A stretch of DNA of 7,172 nt from Candidatus Competibacteraceae bacterium (GTDB taxonomy: Bacteria; Pseudomonadota; Gammaproteobacteria; Competibacterales; Competibacteraceae): the NCBI GenBank assembly GCA_020444985.1, contig JAGRHK010000078.1:1-7172 (forward strand). Reading direction: 5' to 3'. Below, piece by piece: positions 1 through 5,259 of this stretch. The notes below the pieces were generated by a model. That model saw nothing but the letters and a program-made list of their open reading frames with translations. It was not told the DNA's origin and did no database searches. The stretch's first letter is position 1, and each line of letters starts with the position of its first letter. A program made the position numbers and the translations under genes.

Positions 1-97
1 GGAACCACCCGACTCCATCCCGAACTCGGTCGTGAAACCGCGCCGCGCCGATGATCGTGTGAGGTTACTCATGCTAAAGTAGGTCATCGCCAGGCAC
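1..97 (+). rRNA. rrf: 5S ribosomal RNA, 3' part (5' end outside window)
   Basis: This is 5S rRNA of the large ribosomal subunit. By eye it lines up with E. coli 5S rRNA from about nucleotide 23 to the 3' end. The conserved stretch CCATCCCGAACTCGG lies at 16-30, followed by GTGAAAC, GCGCCGATG and the closing strand GCCAGGCA at 89-96, which would pair with the missing 5' end. About 22 bases are missing at the left edge. It should be the last gene of a 16S-23S-5S operon, since no tRNA lies between it and the terminator that follows. The exact 3' end is uncertain by one or two bases. Confidence 0.95.
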
Positions 98-106
98 CTC
101 CCTCCA

Positions 107-136
107 CCCTCTCCTTAATCAAGGAGAGGGTTTTTT
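107..136 (+). terminator. Intrinsic terminator of the rRNA operon
   Basis: A perfect 10-bp stem (CCCTCTCCTT at 107-116, AAGGAGAGGG at 121-130) has a 4-base AATC loop and is followed directly by six T residues (131-136). It starts about ten bases after the 5S rRNA 3' end, as expected for the end of an rRNA operon, and separates rRNA transcription from rpmB. Confidence 0.95.
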
Positions 137-155
137 ATGATATGAAGACATCTCG

Positions 156-184
156 TTGTCGTGAATTGAAAAATTTGTTATAAG
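156..184 (+). promoter_or_regulatory. Sigma-70-type promoter candidate for rpmB-rpmG
   Basis: A -35-like TTGTCG (156-161) and a -10-like TATAAG (179-184) are separated by exactly 17 bases in an AT-rich stretch just after the rRNA terminator. Transcription would start near 191, leaving a leader of about 40 bases before rpmB. The -10 matches consensus at 5 of 6 positions and the -35 at 4 of 6. The call rests on sequence and position only. Confidence 0.6.
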
Positions 185-229
185 CACTGCACGGTATCAA
201 TCCGGTTATTCCGGTTGGAGAAAAATCCA

Positions 230-466
230 ATGTCCAGAGTGTGTCAGGTGACGGGTAAGGGCCCGACCACCGGAAACAATGTATCCCATGCCAACAACAA
301 GACCCGTCGCCGGTTTCTTCCCAACTTGCATGAACACCGCTTCTGGGTCGAAAGCGAACAGCGTTTTGTGAAGCTGCGTGTGTCGGCGCATGGTATGCGC
401 ATTATCGACAAAAAAGGGATCGATGCAGTACTCGCCAAGCTACGCGCCCAAGGCGAAAAATTCTGA
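230..466 (+). CDS. rpmB: 50S ribosomal protein L28
   Basis: A 78-residue protein of the large ribosomal subunit, the usual length for gammaproteobacterial L28. It opens with [17 protein letters not shown] and contains [17 protein letters not shown] and [17 protein letters not shown], nearly identical by eye to E. coli L28. The ATG at 230 is chosen because GGAG (217-220) lies nine bases upstream and the family starts MSRVCQ. An in-frame TTG at 215 would add five residues but overlaps that ribosome binding site. It is first in a two-gene unit with rpmG, with 12 bases between them. The leader carries a short tandem repeat of TCCGGTT (201-207 and 210-216). Confidence 0.98.
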   Translation: MSRVCQVTGKGPTTGNNVSHANNKTRRRFLPNLHEHRFWVESEQRFVKLRVSAHGMRIIDKKGIDAVLAKLRAQGEKF

Positions 467-478
467 GGAGCATCCATC

Positions 479-634
479 ATGCGCGACAAAATCAAACTGG
501 TATCCACTGCGGGCACCGGGCATTTCTACACCACTACCAAGAACAAGCGAACTACGCCGGAAAAGCTGGAGATGAAAAAATATGATCCGGTAGTTCGTAA
601 ACATGTCCCTTACAAGGAAGCCAAGATCAAGTAG
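479..634 (+). CDS. rpmG: 50S ribosomal protein L33
   Basis: A 51-residue large-subunit ribosomal protein that starts [19 protein letters not shown] and ends VPYKEAKIK, close to E. coli L33 throughout. E. coli L33 has about four more N-terminal residues (MAKGIREKIKL). Here no longer start exists, because the rpmB stop lies in frame upstream. The four-cysteine zinc ribbon of C+ L33 proteins is absent, so this is the zinc-independent C- form. Its ribosome binding site, AGGAG at 466-470, overlaps the rpmB stop and sits eight bases before the ATG, which suggests coupled translation of the pair. An intrinsic terminator follows 30 bases downstream. Confidence 0.97.
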   Translation: MRDKIKLVSTAGTGHFYTTTKNKRTTPEKLEMKKYDPVVRKHVPYKEAKIK

Positions 635-663
635 AGATAGTCTTTGGCAGTTCAGCTATGGAT

Positions 664-693
664 GATAAACCCGCTGTCTCAGGCGGGTTTATC
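664..693 (+). terminator. Intrinsic terminator after rpmG
   Basis: A perfect 11-bp inverted repeat, GATAAACCCGC (664-674) with GCGGGTTTATC (683-693), encloses an 8-base loop. The right arm contains TTT and is followed by GTTT, giving the usual T-rich tail. It ends the rpmB-rpmG transcript and isolates it from the transporter unit, so that unit probably has its own promoter in 700-860. Confidence 0.88.
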
Positions 694-743
694 GTTTATG
701 TCTTCCTGGTAGACACAGTCGGCAAGATCATAGCGGACGAGCG

Positions 744-759
744 ATCCTGAGTTCAGGAT
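744..759. promoter_or_regulatory. 16-base inverted repeat upstream of the transporter unit; operator or small hairpin
   Basis: ATCCTGA (744-750) and TCAGGAT (753-759) form a perfect 7-bp dyad with a 2-base centre. Read as RNA it would fold as a 6-bp stem with a 4-base loop followed by five T residues (759-763), like a weak terminator. The right arm, GGAT (756-759), could instead pair with ATCC (764-767). It lies 24 bases before the possible leader ORF. No strong -35/-10 pair was found around it; TACAAT at 779-784 resembles a -10 but lacks a well-placed -35. Confidence 0.35.
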
Positions 760-782
760 TTTTATCCATGGAGTGCGTTACA

Positions 783-863
783 ATGAGTAAGCAACAGGTT
801 TGGCTCAGCGATGTTTCTATAGCCATGCCCTCAACCGGTCAATGTGCGCCGGAAAGCCCATAA
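783..863 (+). CDS. Possible 26-residue leader ORF overlapping the ABC ATPase start
   Basis: The frame runs from ATG at 783 to TAA at 861-863, encoding 26 residues that begin MSKQQVWLSDVSIAMP and end CAPESP. Support for translation is a good ribosome binding site, GGAG at 770-773 with nine bases of spacing, and a stop that shares one base with the ATPase ATG (TAATG). The downstream ATPase has only a weak site of its own, so reinitiation from this ORF is plausible. No known peptide is recognised, and there is no run of one amino acid as in classical attenuation leaders. It could be chance; 26 open codons alone mean little. Confidence 0.35.
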   Translation: MSKQQVWLSDVSIAMPSTGQCAPESP

Positions 864-1789
864 TGGATGAAGTCCTCATGCGGGTCGAGGGACTGAGCCG
901 TTGTCATGGCGAGGTCCGCTTGGTTGATGACATCAGCTTTACCCTGCGGCGCAGGCAGATTCTGGGGTTCCTAGGACCCAATGGCGCAGGCAAGTCTACA
1001 ACCTTGCGCATGTTAGTGGGTGTGTTGGCGCCGGATGCAGGACAAATCATTATCAATGGCGTCGATTTGTTGGACCAGCCTATTCGAGCCAAGCAGGCGT
1101 TGGGTTATTTGCCTGAGCAACCGCCGCTATACCGTGAGCTGACTGTCGATGAACAACTGCATTACAGCGCCCGCCTGCATGGGTTGAATCGCAGGGCTAG
1201 CCATCAGGCTGCAATGCGAGCCAAACAGCGTTGTGGGTTAACTGATGTCAGCCGCCGCTTAATCGGTCATTTATCCAAAGGCTACCGCCAACGGGTTGGC
1301 ATCGCTCAAGCGGTACTGCATGATCCGGCAGTGATGGTGCTGGATGAACCCACCGTGGGTCTTGATCCCCTTCAGTCACGCGAAATACGCGAGTTAATTA
1401 GCGAACTAGGCCAGGAGCGCGGCGTGATTTTGTCCTCGCACCTACTGACGGAGGTGCAGACGCTCTGTACCCATGTGCAGATGATGCGTGCGGGTCGCTT
1501 GACGCATGCGATCGCCCTCGCCGATTTGGAGCGCCAGCCGCCCACACGCTTACGCATTGGCTTGCGTAAGCCGCCGCCGCTGGCTCTACTAGAGCAGCTA
1601 CCGGGTGTGGAACGGATTGATGATCTAGGTCAGGGGTATTTTTGTCTGCATCATGCCGCCAATGCTGCACTGACTGCGTTGTTGATTCAAAGAGCGGGCG
1701 ACTGGGGACTCCAGGAACTGACGCCACAACGTGCTCAGTTGGATCAACTCTTCATCGATCTGATTCTGAAAACGGAAATGGACCAATGA
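863..1789 (+). CDS. ABC transporter ATP-binding protein, GldA/NatA type
   Basis: A 308-residue cytoplasmic ATPase of an ABC-2 type exporter; it would hydrolyse ATP to drive the permease encoded next. Walker A is GPNGAGKST (38-46), the signature LSKGY (137-141), Walker B VMVLDE (157-162), the D-loop GLDP (166-169) and the switch histidine SSH (H193). The Q-loop reads GYLPEQPPLY (81-90), with Glu where Gln is usual, as is often seen in this subfamily. The A-loop position, normally aromatic, appears to be His15 (CHGEV). The last ~100 residues are a divergent accessory domain. The ATG at 863 fits the family N-terminus. An ATG at 878 is possible, and the frame stays open back to a TTG at 800, but those residues do not look like ABC sequence. 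Its end overlaps the permease start by ATGA. Confidence 0.93.
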   Translation: MDEVLMRVEGLSRCHGEVRLVDDISFTLRRRQILGFLGPNGAGKSTTLRMLVGVLAPDAGQIIINGVDLLDQPIRAKQALGYLPEQPPLYRELTVDEQLHYSARLHGLNRRASHQAAMRAKQRCGLTDVSRRLIGHLSKGYRQRVGIAQAVLHDPAVMVLDEPTVGLDPLQSREIRELISELGQERGVILSSHLLTEVQTLCTHVQMMRAGRLTHAIALADLERQPPTRLRIGLRKPPPLALLEQLPGVERIDDLGQGYFCLHHAANAALTALLIQRAGDWGLQELTPQRAQLDQLFIDLILKTEMDQ

Positions 1790-2538
1790 TTCTTGTCATT
1801 GTCATCCATGAATGCCGCAGACTGTTCCTGTCACCGTTGGCCTGGAGTCTGTTGGCCGTCACGCAAGGATTGCTGGCCTGGATATTTGTACTATTGGTGG
1901 ATGATTTCCGGAACTCGCAGGGCCGGCTGGCGGCGTTGGACAATGCTCCCGGTGTCACTGATCTAGTGGCGGCGCCGTTGTTCCGTGTGGCTGCCTGGGT
2001 GTTGCTGTTGTTGGTTCCCCTGCTGACTATGCGCCTGTTCAGTCAGGAACGCCGTTCCCGCACCCTCGACCTGCTCCTGTCCGCTCCAGTAGGAATTCCT
2101 ATAATAGTGTTGGGGAAGTATCTAGGAGTAATGACCTTTTTTCTAAGCGCTATTGGCTTGGTTACGCTGATGCCGCTATCGCTGGCGATAGGCGCTCCTC
2201 TCGACCTGGGCAAATTGTGGGCGGGCGCGCTCGGACTGACTCTGCTGACGGCAGCGGCTACGGCGGCTGGCGTGTACCTGTCAACCCTGACGACACAGCC
2301 TGCCGTGGCCGCAGTGACGACACTGGGGCTTCTGCTGGCGTTGTGGATAGTGGGCGTAGCCAGCGCCGCTCAAGGAATCAGCGGCGACTTGTTAAGCTAT
2401 CTATCGTTGCGTCGTCATTATGACTCGTTCCTGTTGGGGTTATTCGACAGCAGCGATCTGGTCTACTATCTCTTATTCAGCCTGATGTTCCTGGGCTTGG
2501 CGATGCGCCGGTTGGACGATTTGCGCTTGCGAGATTAA
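1786..2538 (+). CDS. ABC-2 type permease, GldF-like
   Basis: A 250-residue inner-membrane permease, close to the usual length of GldF-like ABC-2 permeases. About six hydrophobic helices can be seen: roughly 18-38, 68-84, 104-128, 138-164, 168-193 and 222-242. Two features fit the GldF/NosY type: the N-terminal ECRRLFLSPLAW (9-20), and the loop after helix 2, MRLFSQERRSRTLDLLLSAP (82-101), the conserved 'M..f..E...gT...L...P' coupling region. The ATG at 1786 overlaps the ATPase stop by four bases (ATGA) with GGAAATGG just upstream. A longer frame exists in the ATPase gene but is not hydrophobic and is rejected. It pairs with the ATPase before it and the auxiliary protein after it. The substrate cannot be read from the sequence. 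Confidence 0.92.
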   Translation: MILVIVIHECRRLFLSPLAWSLLAVTQGLLAWIFVLLVDDFRNSQGRLAALDNAPGVTDLVAAPLFRVAAWVLLLLVPLLTMRLFSQERRSRTLDLLLSAPVGIPIIVLGKYLGVMTFFLSAIGLVTLMPLSLAIGAPLDLGKLWAGALGLTLLTAAATAAGVYLSTLTTQPAVAAVTTLGLLLALWIVGVASAAQGISGDLLSYLSLRRHYDSFLLGLFDSSDLVYYLLFSLMFLGLAMRRLDDLRLRD

Positions 2539-2543
2539 TTTTC

Positions 2544-3914
2544 ATGCGCTTCGACTCCTCCGTGCGTCAGCGGCTATGGCGCCAGCATCTGCTGTTCCTG
2601 CTCCTGTTTGGCTTGGTGATCAGTCTGTTAGCTTGGCTAAGCGTTCGTTATGCCGTACAGGCCGATTGGACCGCCAGCGGTCGCAATACCTTGTCCGAGG
2701 CCAGCCAGGCATTGCTGACGCGCCTGGATGGACCCATCCGTGTTACCGCATATATCCGCGATGGTTCGCCGCTCCGGGAAGGGATCAACCGCTTGATTGA
2801 CCGCTATCAGCATTACAAGTCCGACCTGATGGTGACATGGGTGAATCCCGACTTGCTGCCAGACCAGGTGCGTGCATTGGGCATTACCCAGGATGGCGCA
2901 CTTTCCGTGGAGTACGCTGGGCGTCGTGAAACGTTGCAATATCCTGGCGAACAGGCCTTGACCCAGATGTTGCAGCGCCTGAGCCGCCACCATGATCGAC
3001 TCGTGCTATTCCTCGAAGGTCATGGCGAACGCCAACCACATGGCGCGGCTAATCACGATTTGGGCGCATTCGGGCGCGAACTGGCGAAAATCGGCATCGA
3101 GACGCGCGGTATCCATCTCGCCGTGGAATCGGTTATTCCTGTCAACGCCAATGGGTTGGTGATCGCTAGCCCACAAACGCCTTTGACGGCTGATGAAATT
3201 CGGGCAGTGCTGAGTTATGTGCAACGAGGTGGTAATTTGCTCTGGTTACTGGAGTCGGCCGATCCCTCCGGTTTGAAAGCCTTGGCGGCGCTGCTCGGCA
3301 TGACCTTGTTACCCGGCGTTGTGGTGGATGCCGATACGCCGCGCCTGGGCATCAGTCATCCGGCTTTTATTCCTATCGCTGATTATGGTCCTCACCCCAT
3401 TACCGCACCCTTGCGCACCCCTGCGCTACTGCCCCAAGCAGCGGCGTTCGAGGTCGAACCGCTGGCGGACTGGCAAACAGCGGTGCTGTTGCAAAGCCAA
3501 TCGTCGAGCTGGACCGAGACCGATTCTCTGGAAGGACGCATCCAGTTCGATGCGAATACCGTTGAGCGTCCTGGCCCACTGACCGTGGGTTTGGCGTTCT
3601 TCCGACCCAAGCCCGGTTCAGCCACCTCATCAGGAGAGGCCGCTCAGCAGCGCTTGGTCGTCATCGGCGATAGCGATTTTTTATCCAATACCTATCTGGG
3701 TAATGGCGCTAATCTGGAGTTGGGATTGAATATTTTTAACTGGCTGATGCTTGACGAGGCGCTGATTACGATTCCGCCAAAAAACGTTCCGGATGCGAAT
3801 CTGGATCTATCGGAAAGTGCGCTGGCAATGCTGGCGGCATTCTTCCTCATTATTCTGCCGGCAGGATTGCTCGCCAGCGGTTGGCTGATCTGGTTTCGTC
3901 GGCAGCGATCATGA
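2544..3914 (+). CDS. GldG-like auxiliary protein of an ABC-2 transporter
   Basis: A 456-residue protein with one transmembrane helix near each end (about 15-34 and 427-450) and a large domain between them, probably periplasmic. This is the layout of the GldG/ABC_transp_aux family. Matching landmarks are DWTASGRNTLSEAS (41-54), the family's 'D.T....ytLS..t' opening; LEGHGE (157-162), the conserved GHGE turn; and VVIGDSDF (372-379) before the C-terminal helix. Members are thought to act as a stable subunit of Gld-type exporters, perhaps as a periplasmic sensor or scaffold; the exact role is not established. The ATG at 2544 follows the permease stop by five bases and has only a weak purine stretch (GAGA, 2531-2534) as ribosome binding site. 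The stop overlaps the next gene by ATGA. Confidence 0.9.
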   Translation: MRFDSSVRQRLWRQHLLFLLLFGLVISLLAWLSVRYAVQADWTASGRNTLSEASQALLTRLDGPIRVTAYIRDGSPLREGINRLIDRYQHYKSDLMVTWVNPDLLPDQVRALGITQDGALSVEYAGRRETLQYPGEQALTQMLQRLSRHHDRLVLFLEGHGERQPHGAANHDLGAFGRELAKIGIETRGIHLAVESVIPVNANGLVIASPQTPLTADEIRAVLSYVQRGGNLLWLLESADPSGLKALAALLGMTLLPGVVVDADTPRLGISHPAFIPIADYGPHPITAPLRTPALLPQAAAFEVEPLADWQTAVLLQSQSSSWTETDSLEGRIQFDANTVERPGPLTVGLAFFRPKPGSATSSGEAAQQRLVVIGDSDFLSNTYLGNGANLELGLNIFNWLMLDEALITIPPKNVPDANLDLSESALAMLAAFFLIILPAGLLASGWLIWFRRQRS

Positions 3915-4444
3915 AAGCTGTCGAGCGGCGGCGCTGGATCAATGGCGGATTGCTGATCCTGGCAGGCGGACTGGCAGCTCTGGCCCTGCTGGACTCGGGC
4001 CGGGAACCGCCGCCCCTTCTGATGAAGAAATCCAGTGCCCCGATTGTACGCATCACCGTGACGCGTCCCGGTCAGCCAACACTCGTGTTTGCGCGACAGG
4101 AAGGTCGTTGGCGGATGATTACACCTGACAGCGGATGGGCGAATGCTGTGCTCATCAACCGGGTGCTGGAAGCAACAACCCTGCGTTGCCCGCGCCAATA
4201 CCCCGCCGCTGACCTGGATTTGCCGGCGTTGCGGCTCGATCCTTCTCTGCTTCAGTTGCGGTTGGATGACCAGGAGATTCATTTCGGGGTCACCACGCCC
4301 ACCGATGGATTGCGTTATCTGCAAACCGGCGCTACCGTCCATCTCTGTCCTGACCCTCTTTATCGACTGTTGACCAGTGCGGCGGCCAGTTTTCTCGCAC
4401 CGCCGCTGAAAACCATCGAATCGTCTCCCGCGCCGAGTGAATAA
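3911..4444 (+). CDS. Short DUF4340-like membrane-anchored protein
   Basis: A 177-residue protein with a basic N-terminus (MKAVERRRW), one hydrophobic helix at about 12-27 acting as uncleaved anchor, and a soluble part predicted in the periplasm. The segment IVRITVTRP...LVFARQEGRWRMITP...ANAVLINRVLEA (about 45-95) follows the DUF4340 pattern of a short strand, 'dgrW.l..P' and a helix. DUF4340 proteins often sit next to GldG-like genes, which supports the call. At 177 residues it is shorter than many family members, so the repeat or C-terminal half may be lost. The ATG at 3911 overlaps the preceding stop by four bases, and the stop overlaps the mutM ATG by one base (TAATG). The function is unknown, probably in the same complex as the three upstream products. 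Confidence 0.78.
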   Translation: MKAVERRRWINGGLLILAGGLAALALLDSGREPPPLLMKKSSAPIVRITVTRPGQPTLVFARQEGRWRMITPDSGWANAVLINRVLEATTLRCPRQYPAADLDLPALRLDPSLLQLRLDDQEIHFGVTTPTDGLRYLQTGATVHLCPDPLYRLLTSAAASFLAPPLKTIESSPAPSE

Positions 4445-5259
4445 TGCCCGAACTGCCTGAAGTGGAAACGGTCCGTCGCAGCATCGCCCCGCATATCACC
4501 GATCAAACGGTTACGCGGGTCGTGGTGCGGCAACCTCGACTGCGCTGGCCAGTGCCAGACATCTTGATGACCATCCTGCCGGGACAGCGCATTCAGCGCG
4601 TCGACCGGCGCGCCAAATATCTCCTGCTCCGCATGACGGCGGGGACCGTGATGGTCCATCTAGGCATGACCGGCCGCCTGCGCATCTTGTCTGCGGATAC
4701 GCGAGTCGGAAAACATGATCATCTGGATATCGAACTCGGCAGCGATCGCTGTCTGCGTTTCAACGACAGCCGCCGCTTCGGAGCGGTGTTGTGGACGGCG
4801 GACCTGCCGGAACGGCATCCCCTGCTTGAGACGCTGGGGCCGGAACCCCTGGATGAGGACTTCTCCGGCGCATGGCTCCATGAGCGAGCACAAGGCCGAA
4901 CCGTGTCCGTGAAACCCTTTATCATGGATCATCATGTCGTGGTCGGAGTGGGTAACATTTATGCCAGCGAATCATTGTTCGCCGCTCGAATCAACCCATC
5001 GCGTCCAGCGGGGCAGGTTACGCTGGACGAATACGAGCGACTGGCGGTAGCCATTCGCGAAATTCTGAACGAAGCCATTCGCCAAGGGGGCACAACCCTG
5101 CGCGATTTTGTGGGTGGCAATGGCGAGCTGGGCTATTTCCGCCAACGATTATGCGTCTATGACCGCTACCGGTTGCCTTGCCGGGTTTGTGGGGAACCAA
5201 TCGACCGTTGCCGACTTGGGCAGCGGTCGAGTTATTACTGTCCCCATTGCCAGCGTTAG
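4444..5259 (+). CDS. mutM: Formamidopyrimidine-DNA glycosylase
   Basis: A 271-residue bifunctional base-excision-repair enzyme that removes 8-oxoguanine and formamidopyrimidines and nicks the abasic site. It has the full Fpg set: MPELPEVET with catalytic Pro2 and Glu3, Lys58 in RRAKYLL, HLGMTGRL with the strand-probing Met75, FNDSRRFG (106-113), GVGNIYASE around Asn171, and a C-terminal zinc finger with Cys246, Cys249, Cys266 and Cys269 plus Arg261 in the finger hairpin. The length is normal and nothing is missing. The start is fixed by the N-terminal proline, which must follow Met. The ATG shares one base with the preceding stop, so expression is probably coupled to the transporter genes. 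Its stop overlaps the convergent minus-strand gene by four bases. Confidence 0.98.
   Translation: MPELPEVETVRRSIAPHITDQTVTRVVVRQPRLRWPVPDILMTILPGQRIQRVDRRAKYLLLRMTAGTVMVHLGMTGRLRILSADTRVGKHDHLDIELGSDRCLRFNDSRRFGAVLWTADLPERHPLLETLGPEPLDEDFSGAWLHERAQGRTVSVKPFIMDHHVVVGVGNIYASESLFAARINPSRPAGQVTLDEYERLAVAIREILNEAIRQGGTTLRDFVGGNGELGYFRQRLCVYDRYRLPCRVCGEPIDRCRLGQRSSYYCPHCQR
5201..5230 (+). other. Long stem-loop inside the 3' end of mutM
   Basis: TCGACCGTTGCC (5201-5212) can pair with GGCAGCGGTCGA (5219-5230) around a 6-base loop. On the plus strand this gives 12 continuous pairs including one G-U. On the minus strand the wobble becomes an A-C mismatch, leaving 7 + 4 pairs. It lies within the zinc-finger coding region, 26 bases before the mutM stop and about 25 bases beyond the stop of the minus-strand gene. 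No T-run follows on either strand, so it is at most an imperfect terminator or a 3'-end stabilising structure. Confidence 0.4.

Noticed and set aside
778..784. TTACAAT as a -10 promoter element for the transporter unit
   Set aside because: No -35-like hexamer lies 16-18 bases upstream; the nearest, TTCAGG at 752-757, is 21 bases away. It also overlaps the leader ORF start.
1398..1727. Minus-strand open frame opposite the ABC ATPase
   Set aside because: It is a low-complexity Ala/Ser/Pro translation opposite well-conserved ATPase codons, with no ribosome binding site noted.
1642..1785. 48-residue N-terminal extension of the permease frame inside the ATPase gene
   Set aside because: It is not hydrophobic and lies fully within the ATPase coding region; the ATG at 1786 with the ATGA overlap and family-like N-terminus is the better start.
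3692..4342. Long minus-strand open frame opposite the GldG-like and DUF4340-like genes
   Set aside because: It lies antisense to two genes with recognisable family motifs, its translation shows no motif or domain, and it is best explained as a GC-driven shadow frame.
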